Source: Onthophagus taurus (lineage: Eukaryota; Arthropoda; Insecta; Coleoptera; Scarabaeidae). Taken from it: a stretch of 64,000 nucleotides of DNA. The position numbers and the translations under genes are program-made. The stretch spans positions 30,573,501 through 30,637,500 of the forward strand of contig NC_091971.1 in assembly GCF_036711975.1 (NCBI RefSeq), read 5' to 3'. This document shows, piece by piece, positions 10,445 through 20,517 of the stretch; within the stretch, counting starts at the first letter, position 1; each line of letters starts with the position of its first letter. The notes beneath the pieces are model-generated. The model was given only the letters and a program-made list of their open reading frames with translations. It was not told the DNA's origin and searched no databases.

Positions 10445-10612
10445 TTCAATCATAAGTAAATAAGGTAATAATTAAAAAAAACTGTTTACTTCCAGTATGT
10501 TAATATTTAATAGCCAGTACTAGTTTCGGATTATTTATCCATCATCAGCTGTCGTCTTCAAACAATATAATATAAATTAAAATACATGATTAAAAGTGTA
10601 AAATCTAATTGA
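10445..10612 (-). mobile_element. Penelope-type terminal segment (pLTR), inverted copy
   Basis: About 165 bp that matches, in opposite orientation, 17676-17830 at the front of PLE1 (shared blocks such as TTAATATTTAATAG and TATAATATAAATTAAAATAC). It ends where the DNA transposon at 10611 begins. It contains the hammerhead-like motif at 10512-10556. It is either the remains of a separate Penelope-like element or an inverted pLTR. Confidence 0.6.
10512..10556 (-). ncRNA. Hammerhead-ribozyme-like motif in Penelope pLTR
   Basis: Minus strand, in order: GACAG (stem I), CTGATGA (core), one extra T, GGAT-AAATA-ATCC (stem II hairpin), GAAAC, a minimal stem III (AC-TA-GT), then A as the cleavage-site base, then CTGGC (stem I return; 3 pairs, a mismatch, 1 pair). 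Type I hammerheads with a tiny stem III are known from Penelope-like elements. The unpaired base between CTGATGA and stem II departs from the canonical core, so activity is uncertain. The matching segment at 17727 has lost this core. Confidence 0.55.
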
Positions 10613-10810
10613 ATCGTTTATTTCAGAAAGGGACTAAGCAACATTTTTATGTTTCTGATAAAAAGATATATGTTCCAATTTAAAGAGCGTTTACGACATT
10701 TTTTTTATTACAAATTGTATATATAACTACCAATACATGTTATCATAACAGAATTTAATTTTTGTTTGCAATTCCATAAAGAAAACAACAAAATGAAAAA
10801 ACTGCACTTA

Positions 10811-10946
10811 GGGCCAGTTGTACCAACTTCCGATAAATTTATCCGATAGATAAATTGGCGTACTTAGCCAATGAGAGCGCTTAAAACCGCTGTATCCATG
10901 GTAATTATCCGTTAGATAGTTTATCGGGAGGTGGTACAACCGGCCC
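10811..10946. mobile_element. Harbinger-type MITE 1 (136 bp)
   Basis: Palindromic mini-element with ends GGGCCAGTTGTACCA and TGGTACAACCGGCCC, flanked by TTA on both sides (10808-10810 and 10947-10949). TTA is the usual PIF/Harbinger target. Its core (AGCCAATGAGAGCGC) is related to MITE 2. Confidence 0.75.
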
Positions 10947-10949
10947 TTA

Positions 10950-11086
10950 AGTCCATTACTACCATCTTTTAGTTAAATTTATCTTATAGATAAACCAATC
11001 TACTAGCCAATCAGAGCGCGTGAAATAGCTGTAACCATAGTAACAATCTCTTAGATAGCTTAACCAGAAGATGGTAGTAACGAGCC
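10950..11086. mobile_element. Harbinger-type MITE 2 (137 bp)
   Basis: Starts directly after the TTA that ends MITE 1 and is followed by TTA at 11087-11089. Ends AGTCCATTACTACCATC and GATGGTAGTAACGAGCC are inverted; the core holds AGCCAATCAGAGCGCG. A close copy is at 52495-52631. Confidence 0.75.
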
Positions 11087-11336
11087 TTAGTACGTTTCTG
11101 CAATTAACTGTATGTTGTGTACTGATTTCGTTTTTTATTCTATTCTCACATGGGCATGGAAAACGATATTCAAGAAGAATATTATTTTTAAAGCAATAGG
11201 GTTATTTACGAGAATATATTTAAAAATTTGTTATTAGAAAATGAAAATATTGACAAAAACAAACTTATTTTTTATTCTGTTGCATTTTTTCCTGGTCTCG
11301 CTTTAGATGGCCATTTTAATATATCTTGATAAAAAT

Positions 11337-12603
11337 TCAAGTATGGTTCTTCAATATAAGGAAGCATTTTCCGAAGATGTTCCAATTTGGAACTTTATCA
11401 GCATAAGTATTAGTTGTGGGCATTTTGATCAATGTTCTAGATCTTGTTGGCATGTGTAGGTGAAATGTGTGGCATGTTAACCCATTTATACAACCTGAAG
11501 CAACAACATATCTCGGAGTTTTATGTTCATGAAAAAAATAATGAAAGTGGGATATTGTAAATGATTTTTTGTTATCTCGAACTACTCCGGGTTTCATGCT
11601 TTCAAAAGAATTTGGAGTTTTTTTGTAATACTTAGGCCACCAGTTTTTGAAATCGAGAATGTCTTTGGAAGAAATTTCGTTTATCATTTCTGGTTAGCAC
11701 TTGAAGCAATAATTTCTGTGTAAGTATGGAGAGAATATATTCTATCGTGGTGTTTAAGACATCTTTTAACCTGTTGATTTCTGTTGATCTCAACCAAAGC
11801 CATACACATACGTAGCAGTGTATGGTTCTTGTTTTGCCCCGGGCAGTTGTCACTGTACAGGCGTAATTCTTTGACACTGTTAGGTATTTCTTTTTGAATA
11901 TAGTTCCATAAAAATGAAGCAACTTTATCAGGGCCTTTGTTAGCGATACCTTCATTATATTATATATAAAAATACCCTTGTCCGTTCTTACAGTTATGAA
12001 TACTGAATACATTAACTGATAACTGAGTCAAATAGAACATTTTTTAATAGGTATTTCTGGCAAGTGGACGTTTTGCATGAAATCAAAAGTTAACGCCGCC
12101 AAATCGTCACGAGTTTTGCACTCAGCAGTAGAGTTCTTGAAGACGACCAAAATGTATCTTTATGGAGTATTTTTATGGAAAAATGAACATCTTTTTTATC
12201 TCTGCATTATTGCGTTTTTGGGTTTAGATCTCCTTTGAACTTCGTGCATTTCTAAAAGGCCTTGTAAGTAAATATCTTGTTCATCTTTAGTATTAAATTT
12301 TCAGTTTTTGTTCATCGTTCAACTTTTGAAAACACTTCATTGGACATCTTAAAGTATTAATTTAGTTAAAAAAATACAACTCGTCAGTTCGTGTAACGCT
12401 TACCGACAAGCTTCTCCACACTTTTTTTCTTGTACTTCATTTCTCTTGTAATTTAAATGTCGTTTTCCTTTAACTCTAGCATGTTTTATAATATTTCGAG
12501 TATAACAGTAGGAATTGTTAATTCCTCTTTTCCTTTTTTTAGAAACTCTGATTTCTGTATCACTTAGTGAACATTCACTTTCTATTTCTTCCATTATTAC
12601 CAC
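11337..12603 (-). pseudogene. Remnant of the SDNCxGQNKN transposon protein
   Basis: Three separated minus-strand pieces. The N-terminal piece (12400-12603) is basic (KKRKRGINNSY, HARVKGKRHLNY) and ends in a cysteine start (KKCGEACR). The central piece (about 11780-11890) reads LYSDNCPGQNKN in a frame interrupted downstream. The last piece (11337-11687) has DILDFKNWWPKYYKKTP and MKPGVVRDNKK. The order fits proteins often seen next to insect DNA transposons, with SDNC presumably holding a catalytic Asp. Frameshifts disable it. I do not know an accepted family name. Confidence 0.55.
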
Positions 12604-12802
12604 TTAAAGCAGGTATTGTTACTTAATATAGCTAATAACGTTTTGACTGTAGGTTAAATCGATAAGTGTTTGAACACATAAATATAAGCAATTGCGATAT
12701 GAGCTATCGTATCAACGAAATATGATTCGGCAATATGATTGGCTAATAATAATATCACTAGGCAGATGCAATCGCAATCATTGTTAGCCGTTAAACTGAC
12801 AG

Positions 12803-12860
12803 TTTGTTGCAGAAAGGGACTATCTAACGATACTTAGTACCTTTCTGCAGCAAACGAAAT
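12803..12860. repeat. Short hairpin with TTGCAGAAAGGGACTA arms
   Basis: TTTGTTGCAGAAAGGGACTA is followed by TTAGTACCTTTCTGCAGCAA, giving a near-perfect inverted pair. The same motif recurs at 10622, 11089 and 12975 in alternating orientation inside the surrounding transposon. Confidence 0.6.
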
Positions 12861-13159
12861 ATTTTCTCCCCACAATAAATGTTAGTCTTATGAATCATAC
12901 TTTCTTTCTACACCCAACAATAGGTCTACAAAAAGAAAATACGAAAATACACATCTCAAAATTATCAAAAATTTTACTTAGCCCCTTTCCGAAATAAACG
13001 ATTCAGTTATTAAAAACATACATCGTAAATACACATAAATAAACGTACGAACAAGGAAACACGTTAAAATGTACAAGGAAAGTGTGAAAAATAAATAATG
13101 ATACAATGTAAAGAAACATAAACTGGTTCTAAATACAGGTTGTAATTTGAAATAAGTGA

Positions 13160-13500
13160 ACAACTATATAATAATAATAACAATAATAATAATATTTATT
13201 GATTTTATTGCGCTCAATAAAACAATAAATTACCTTTAACGGTTACACTTTTACCTGTGAGCAAGTTTGCAACATTGATAAAGAAATTTCTGCTGTTGAG
13301 AGATTTCTGTTCTTATTCGGAGTTCCTTGAATATGCATTTTTTTAAATTGATTTTGTTGTATCGGTCGTGACAACATCAATTCATAGAATAATGATCTAC
13401 ATGTGATATTGCTATGTATAGTGTACTTTGTCCTTTTTTTTCTTTTTAAGTTTTTTCTATATGACGAGTGTAAAAAATGTAATTTTGGATGCACAAATAA
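13160..13500 (-). mobile_element. Probable LINE 3' tail
   Basis: An AAT microsatellite (13169-13196) next to the reverse complement of a CAATAAA-type end fits a minus-strand non-LTR element 3' terminus. An 83-codon minus frame (13243-13494) lies upstream of it. It has no motif I recognise and may be the very end of the element's ORF2. Element identity is open. Confidence 0.35.
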
Positions 13501-13850
13501 TAGTTATTTGTTGTGTAAGTGGTTAGACAGATGTGTAAGTTTAAACGCGAGAGCGAAGCTGGAGCGTTTAATTTTCTTAAGTGAATAAAATGCATCTAAG
13601 ACACGCATGCAATACAACGTTTTATCCACACTCATTTAGAATCAGAATCGCCAAAATTTCATCTGATGTTGTCAAAAAATGATTTGACATTTCACTCTGA
13701 CAGCGGCTGTCACCTCAAAAAGCATTACAATTAACTAAAAAAACATTGGGAGGTGTTGAATTGTTGCTATTTATTTTCGATTGTTTATCGACTCCATTTT
13801 TGTAACATATTTGTAAAAGTGTGAAAGTTGTAAAGGTAAAGTTGGTGAAA
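13501..13850. other. No recognised feature
   Basis: AT-rich sequence between a LINE tail and the Crypton remnant. GAGTGTGGATAAAACGTTG (reverse strand of 13616-13635) resembles AAGTGTGAATAAAAC at 15090, so both may be outer parts of the Crypton element. Confidence 0.3.
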
Positions 13851-13851
13851 A

Positions 13852-14940
13852 ATGGTAGAAAGTGATTATGTTCCCAAGATAATTCTTGAGGAAGTTGAAG
13901 AAGCAACTGTCCAATTATTGCCTGCTAAATCCAGGGAACATTACGAAAAAGTATTATCCGAGTTTAATGAATGGAAAGAAAAACGGGGAGTAATAACAAT
14001 AAATGATGAAGTCTTGCTATCGTATTTCTTAAATTTGAAGAAGAGGTATGCAATTTCATCCATGTGGTCGAAGTATTCGATGCTGAAAGCCGCTATAAAG
14101 TCTATAAAACCATAGACATAGGAAAATATAGTAAGCTCATGGCCTATTTGAAGAATCAGTCAAGAGGATACAAGGCGAAGACATCTGCACTATTGGAAAG
14201 AACACACGTCGAAGAGTTTTTGACAAGGTCTTGCGATAAAGAATATTTGATGATCACCGTAATATCTCTTAACCTTTTGGATATTATATATAATAAATTT
14301 TGAAATATATTAGGTTGCACTAATAATGGGGGTGTTTGGTGCTTGTCGATGCTGTGAACTGACTAATTTGAAAATTAGTGATGTAGAAGATACGGGCGCA
14401 TATTAGATTGTTTCGGTACCAGATACCAAGACAGGTCACGAAAATTTACAATTATAGAAGAAGGATTCTCTATCAATACTGTAGAGACGTGTAGAAAATA
14501 CATGTCTTTACGTCCCAAGAAGTTATCCAATGAGAAATTTTTTTTAAAATACGCTAATCAAAATGTACTTCACAACCTGTTGGAATTAACACTTTGTCGA
14601 AAGTTCCTTCAACAGTTGCTTCGTTTTTGAATCTGGCAAATGCAAAAGCTTATAGCGGCCATTGTATGAGGCGCACTTCAACAACTTTACCGGCCAAAAA
14701 GGTGCCGACCTTACAATAATTAAACGACATGGTGGGGGGAGGAGTTCTGGCATAGCAGAAACTAATATCGAGGATTCTATATGTAATAAGCTTGATATCG
14801 CAAGAAAAATCCAAGGTTCTACTGATACTAGTCGTTCCTTACTAGATGAAACGTCCATTGTTTCTATAGATTTTTCAAAAACTTCGAGAGGCACTATGCG
14901 TTCTGGAAGCGATGACAATTACAGCTGGTTATTAATGGAA
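13852..14940 (+). pseudogene. Crypton-type tyrosine recombinase, frameshifted
   Basis: Remnant of a tyrosine recombinase (DNA breaking-rejoining enzyme) like those of insect Cryptons. Pieces in order: an N-terminal SAM-like arm (13852-14115; LLPAKSREHYEKVLSEFNEW, SSMWSKYSMLKAAIK), a linker in the next frame (14064-14303; KYSKLMAYLKNQSRGYK), then FGACRCCELTNLKISDV with the first catalytic Arg and VPDTKTG (about 14335-14440). HCMRRTSTT is the HxxR box (about 14662), and a final frame has IIKRHGGGRSS with the His/Trp-position His (about 14725). At least three frameshifts and a stop break the gene. The catalytic boxes remain readable, so decay is moderate. Confidence 0.8.
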
Positions 14941-14949
14941 ATGAAGTAA

Positions 14950-15480
14950 AATATGACAAATCAAAGAATGAAATGTCTATTAATATAAATGTTAATGTTA
15001 ATATAAATAATAAATAGGATGTGATTGATTTAAGATTGTACTTTCCATTATTCCACCAGTGGATAAAGTGGTACTTTATACGGTTCATAAGTGTGAATAA
15101 AACTTCAATTATAAGGTGTAATTTATTGTAAAACTTGAACGCAATAAAATCTACACCTTTCTGTGACTTAGAGAGTCTGCAAAATTTAGGTTTTAGCTTA
15201 TGATTGTTACGGGTTCCGTAGCTGTTAAAGAGTATACGGGTTCTGCATATTTAGAGTATATTTATCTACATTGTTGTGCAAGTACAGCAGACACTCTAAT
15301 ACAAATAGTAAGGGAAATGTTAGGATTTTCTGATATATAAAAAATTCACGGCACGCGTCTCGATACTTCAGACCACATATGACACGAATGGCACGTCGCT
15401 ACAGCCGAAAAACCCTACACCAACCCGAGCAGATTTCCCAGGCCAACAGAGAATATGATAATAGCGATTGACACAGTGCA
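14950..15480. other. No gene seen; possible Crypton 3' flank
   Basis: AT-rich at first, then mixed sequence (15330-15480) with moderate GC. I see no coding frame and no clear repeat. The part up to about 15120 may belong to the Crypton element. Confidence 0.3.
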
Positions 15481-17560
15481 AAATAAGCAGTTCTGAATAC
15501 TGGTCCCGATACATTGCCACCTACAATACGCAACACAAAAATGTTGCTGCTCAGCCTTCCTCATAGCATACTTACATGCTGCTCCCATTTCAATGCGGGG
15601 TCCAAGCGAAAACCCAAAAAATCTATGAATTGCTTACCCATTACATCTAGCTGTACGCCTCTCATTGTAAAGACAGCTTCAGCTGTTTTGTTGGAATTCA
15701 GATTTAGGCCGTTGCACGCAAACCAGTCCTCAGCCTCAGAGCGCGACTTTATGCCTGCTGATTAAAGTAGTGTCGTCAGCGTAGAATATGATTGAAGACT
15801 TAGATATTGTGACAGGTAAGTCATTTATGTAAATGAGGAAAAGCAGTCGCGATGTAGAATAGCTATCATTATAACAGACTATTTGTCTTCTGCCACCATG
15901 GTACGATTGAATAATCTTAATACTACTGTTACCAAAGTTATATCTACTCAGCTTCTTTATTAATAAATTATGGTTCACACAATCAAAGGCCTTGCTGAGG
16001 TCGCAGAACGTAGTTGTCATATATTCGCCTCTTTCATAACAGTCTATTGCCTGTTGTACAAAATCCATAATCGCATCCCCGTGTTACGATTCTGACGAAA
16101 TCCGCATTGAAATGACGTGAACAAGTTATTATGTTCAAAGAAAACTACAATTCTATTCTTTATGATTTTTACAAAAATTTTTGAGAATACAGATTGGTCA
16201 ATAATTTTCTATTACAAGAGCTTTAATGCATATGGAAAAGTATTTTCTCTCATTTTGTTAAAGGCGATGATTCACACATCTTTTATTAGCTTTAATATTA
16301 CAGCACTTAATCCGTATACATTCCTAGAAGAAGTGTTTTTTAAAGAGTAGGTTATATCATGAACCTCAATTAAACCGACCGGCTCCAGGCAGAATTTTCC
16401 AGGTGGTACAGTGATATTCGATAGTAGTTGATTAAAGTTAGTTGTCAAGATACCCAGCTGAATTTTATTAACAAGATCTAGGGGAACATTTATAAAGTAA
16501 TCATTTACTTTACTTGGGTCAAACATTGCTTTAGTATTACTTTTCCTGCTTATTCGATGACTATTCACTATTTTCCACATATACTTACATAAATATTTTA
16601 GCATCCTTTATCTTGCCTATAATTTTTTGTCAAAAAGTTAAGTTCTCGCTTTAGTTTCTTACAACCTGTGGTATTGTGAATATCTCTTAAGAAATGCTGG
16701 CGATTCCTCATGCCCTTGAGATTTGCAGAAAACCAGGTTGTACATTTCTTATTACTTTGCACAATTATTTTTTCCGGAAATGCGCTATGAAATGCATGAA
16801 GGATAAGTTCATGAAATTTATGAAAACCTTTCATACAGAGTCAATCCTTCAATTTATATCATATACAGAGTTATAAAACAACATCTTTGTGTGCACTGCT
16901 TAGTTTGCACTGCAAGGACATACTGCAGTGATCGGAGTATTTGGTCTCCACATTCACGTCAACTGGTCCATCATTACAATTAATAAAAATATTGTCCAAA
17001 CAATTCAAACCCCTGGTTGGAGTATTGAGCAGCAACTGGAAAAAACCAAAAGTAGCGAAAGTGTCAATAAGTAACTCGGTTCTTCTGTCGCCTGAACAAA
17101 AATGAACATTAAAATCATCCTCCAATCACCATCTCCATCTATAGGGAGTCACAACAACAACGCCCAATTCATGCAGCTACACAACGCAGACTTCAAAATG
17201 AATCGTTCGCGATAGACGATTCACTGAATTAATTTCCCTATACTTAACACCACCTCTACCAAAATCAAGGTTCCGCCATGAATAAAATTGACTCTACAAA
17301 AGGATGTGCAGGGTTTGTATTTGAGCAATTTAAGACATCGCGAGTCCGCCTCATTTAAGCAGGTCTCGGTAAAACAGAGAACATTATATGTCAACCAAGT
17401 ACGCATCAAGTTTGCTAATCTTGCTACGTAGACCCTGTATGTTTGTATAAAACAGATTAAAAAGAGTCTCCGTGCCACCACTGTTATGAACTGTATTATT
17501 AAGACGAGGAATAGCAGCAGCATCGGACATGACAACATCAACACCACCCGTTAACAAAAA
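15480..17560 (-). mobile_element. LINE-C (EN-RT non-LTR element), decayed
   Basis: Minus-strand non-LTR retrotransposon covering endonuclease and reverse transcriptase in broken frames. Endonuclease: CFTETCLNEADSRCL and CRVNFIHGG (17221-17547), then DDFNVHF, FQLLLNTPTRGLNCLDNIFI and KYSDHCSMSL (16871-17125). A linker follows (16272-16834). RT core: CDLSKAFDCVNHNLLIKKL and YADDTTLI (15736-16068). The order and motifs fit CR1/L2/Jockey-like clades. Each block is in its own frame, so it is inactive. The 3' end near 15480 lacks a clear tail. Confidence 0.75.
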
Positions 17561-17675
17561 CATTAGAGTTGCTTTTGGTTATCTGTTCGGTTATACGTTT
17601 ATTTGGTTTTCTGCCTGTTTGTCCAAATAAATGCTGTTACAATTATAGCATTTTTAATAAATGCCTGGCATTCAT

Positions 17676-17830
17676 TTGATTTTATACTTTTAATCATGTA
17701 TTTTAATTTATATTATATTGTTTGTAGACGACAGAAAATGGTATTGTCTATTAAATATTAACTTATACCGGAAGAAAGGAGTTTTTTGTTTAAATTATTA
17801 CCTTATTATTTACTTATAATTCATCCACTT
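17676..17830 (+). mobile_element. Penelope-type pLTR in front of PLE1
   Basis: Inverted match to 10445-10612. Here the hammerhead-like core is gone: after GACGACAG the CTGATGA...GAAAC part is replaced by a short AAAATGG. It lies immediately before the first PLE1 codons. Confidence 0.6.
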
Positions 17831-17904
17831 CCGAAAATGGACCTATTCAAAATCAAATTGGATACAAACTCGTTTACTGTCCATAAATACAGACACATCT
17901 ACAA

Positions 17905-18484
17905 TAGTATATTAAAAAACAAGTTTTGTAAGACACGCTTAAAATGCACGAATTCAAGTTGAAAAACGAGTGGCGAAGCCACGAGTTTTTTAATGAATGA
18001 GTGCTTTAAGTCTCATGAAACGTGTTTTTTATGCTATTTTTTGTAATTCACGTTTTTATACTTTTTTTTAACAAAAATAAAGTAAATTTTGGCAATGTAG
18101 GGAAATACGTATGTAGCAATTGGTAACACCGGAACACTTGAAAATAGAAACTTTGAATTGACAATTAGAAACTGTCAAAACACAAAAGATATTCACCTGA
18201 AAAAAATGTTTGATGTACACCTCCCAAAATAAGAGAAATTGCTCAGAGTCAATGTCCTCATCATTTTGGACTTTGTATTCGATGCTAAGAACGTGTTTAA
18301 ACATCCATAGACAAAAATTGTCACATTGACAACTAGAAAAATTAATGACCCAATGTCACCAACTTGAACTGGTTCCATAAAATGTTACTAAAATCTCATT
18401 ACAGCATCGGATGCTGTAAGGAGTCTCATTACAGCACCCGTTTGAGTACTGTTATAGCTTCCATTACCGTAGCGAATTACAAAA
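17905..18484 (+). repeat. 580-bp element, dimer unit 1
   Basis: First of two direct units inserted into PLE1. ACAA flanks the whole dimer (17901-17904 and 19067-19070). The unit starts TAGTATATTAAAAAAC and ends GCGAATTACAAAA. It holds GTGGCGAAGCCAC (perfect hairpin) and ACAGCATCGGATGCTGT (imperfect palindrome). On the minus strand a short frame begins MEPVQVGDIGSLIFLVVNV and is frameshifted near its middle. Other copies: 18485-19066, 62264-62840 and 63178-63386. Confidence 0.75.
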
Positions 18485-19066
18485 TACTATATTAAAAAAC
18501 AAGTTTCGTAAGACACGTTTGAAATGCACGAATTCAAGTTGAAAAACGAGTGGCGAAGCCACGAGTTTTTTAATGAATGAGTGCTTTAAGTCTTATGAAA
18601 CGTGTTTTTTATGCTATTTTTTGTAATTCGCGTTTTTATCCCTTTTTTTTTAACAAAATCAAAATAAATTTTGACAATGTAGGGAAAGAGGTATGCAGCA
18701 GTTGGTAATACCGTAACACTTGAAAATAGAAATTTGAATTGACAAATAGAAACTGTCAAAACACAAAACGTATTCACCTGATAAAAATGTTTCATGTACA
18801 CCTCCCAAAATAAGAGAAATTGCTCAAAGTTCAATGTCTTTATCATTGTGGACCTTGTATTCGAAGTTAAGAACGTGTTTAAACATCCATAGACAAACAT
18901 TGTCACATTGACAACTAGAAAAATTAATGACCCAATATCACCAACTTGACCTGATTCCATAAAATGTTACTAAAATCTCATTACAGCATCGGATGCTGTA
19001 AAGAGTGTCATTACAGCACCCGTTTGAGTACTGTAATAGCTTTCATTACCGTCGCGAATTACAAAA
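18485..19066 (+). repeat. 580-bp element, dimer unit 2
   Basis: Second unit, about 582 bp, joined head to tail to unit 1. Its minus-strand frame (18586-18960, 124 codons) is open and starts MESGQVGDIGSLIFLVVNV, with a hydrophobic first third that could span a membrane. The frame has no homology I recognise and may simply be non-coding sequence that stayed open by chance. Confidence 0.75.
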
Positions 19067-20215
19067 ACAACTTTACAAGACACGAAATCATATGAACTTC
19101 ATTACTATCTGTGTGAGAAAAAATGTTATACCCAATTTCGCTAAAATTACCTCAAAAATATTCGCCCAACATTAAAGCTTCGAATCAAAACAAACATGAG
19201 AAGAGAAAAAAGAAAACACTACTATAAACTTAATCTACACTACATATAAGTTACCTATCTATACAGACAGTTAACTTTAAAATACCACTACACAGAAATA
19301 AACGAAATCATAAATACAACAATAACATAAGCCCAATATGAGACCAAACAGGATCAATCTAGCAAAAACAAGAAAATCCAGAAACTAACAAGAATACAAT
19401 ATAAACCAAATACACGTGGGGAAAAGCACAACAATAATAATAAAACAAAACCTTAATAATCTATTTTATAATAATCATACCACACACAGTAATAATATCA
19501 TAAATAACACTTACAATGATCTACTACTTAAGATGCTCTACTTAATAAAGGTCATAAATTTGCCATAGAAAAACCAATCAATATGAAACTAAATGCAATA
19601 GAAGTTGAATATGCTATACACAGCACACCTAATAACGATAATATCAAGAAAGAAGTCATTCCAATACTAACAAAAGTATGAAAAACAATACTTTAATAAA
19701 ATTAAACATCAAAAATCCACACATAACACTTATATAACTTACTTCCATATAATTTAACCACAATATAACAACAATAGAACAGAAACTTATCGATAACAAT
19801 ACCCTATTTGTTAAAGCAGATAAAAATGCAGGAACCGTAATTATAGATAAAATGCTTTACATTGAAAAGACCATGAACTTCATCAACAATAACAACTATA
19901 TAGAAATAAAAAACCCGCTTAACAACATGATTACCAAAACAAAAGATATAAAAACTACTACCAACACTATAAAGTTTTTTAACAGAAATCCCAATTTTAT
20001 GATTTCTATGAATAGTTTTGTCCCACAACTATATGCTACGATAAAAATCCACAAAATAAATATGCCCATTAAACCCATCACAGCTTTCTATAACTCATCC
20101 AATATACATTTAGCAAATTTTATGAACAATATATTTAAACAGGAGATTTTTTCTGTAATCCCGTTAACACCTGGAACAATAAATTTATTTCGAAACGACA
20201 ATTATTTTTTCATAT

Positions 20216-20250
20216 GCCAATATTTCGCTTTTGTATTAAACTTCAGGGCT
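20216..20250 (-). ncRNA. Decayed hammerhead-like motif, PLE2 left end
   Basis: Minus strand reads CCCTGAAG, TTTAATAC, AAAAGC, GAAATATTGGC. Compared with the right end (23003-23043) it has kept CTGAAG but lost the 5' half of stem II. It cannot fold as a hammerhead. Confidence 0.3.
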
Positions 20251-20394
20251 TGAATTTTTACAAACAAGTAACTTAATGTTAAACTAGTTGTAAAACATTA
20301 CAAAAAACTTACAAATTATACTTCAACAGCGAAACATATTAAAAATCAGCCACGACGCACATCTTAAATCCATGTGAGAACGACAAAGGTCGAA

Positions 20395-20485
20395 CATCGG
20401 TCAACGAATAACCGAGAAAACAAGTTTTTAAATAAAAAACTTGAAATTAAAAACTTGTTTTCTCGGTTATTCGTTGACCGATGTT
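20395..20485. repeat. Long palindrome, GGTCAACGAATAACCGAG arms
   Basis: Arms of about 36 bp, CATCGGTCAACGAATAACCG onward to GTTTTTAA, and their inverted copy, separated by about 17 bp. The PLE2 right end (22815-22865) holds only one arm. This looks like two termini abutting head to head. Confidence 0.75.
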
Positions 20486-20517
20486 TAGATCGGAATTTTT
20501 TTTATGATTAATTGTTG

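Larger units (their letters stand above)
10611..13008 (-). mobile_element. Decayed DNA transposon, SDNCxGQNKN family
   Basis: Bounded by inverted ends: GAATCGTTTATTTCAGAAAG at 10611 and its near reverse complement ending in CGATTC at about 13008, followed inward by GGGACTAAG-type sequence. The coding remains are on the minus strand (11337-12603). Two Harbinger-type MITEs have landed inside. Target duplication is unclear. The class is not known to me; the encoded motif recurs in unnamed insect element proteins. Confidence 0.6.

Noticed and set aside
13169..13200. AAT repeats as a CRISPR-like or regulatory array
   Set aside because: Simple microsatellites at LINE 3' tails, as also seen at 1260, 33540, 54930 and 55070.
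10445..17830. 10445-17830 as one large element bounded by inverted repeats
   Set aside because: The inverted pair is a Penelope-type terminus and the interior is a mix of unrelated elements (DNA transposon, Crypton, LINE-C), so a single transposed unit is not supported.
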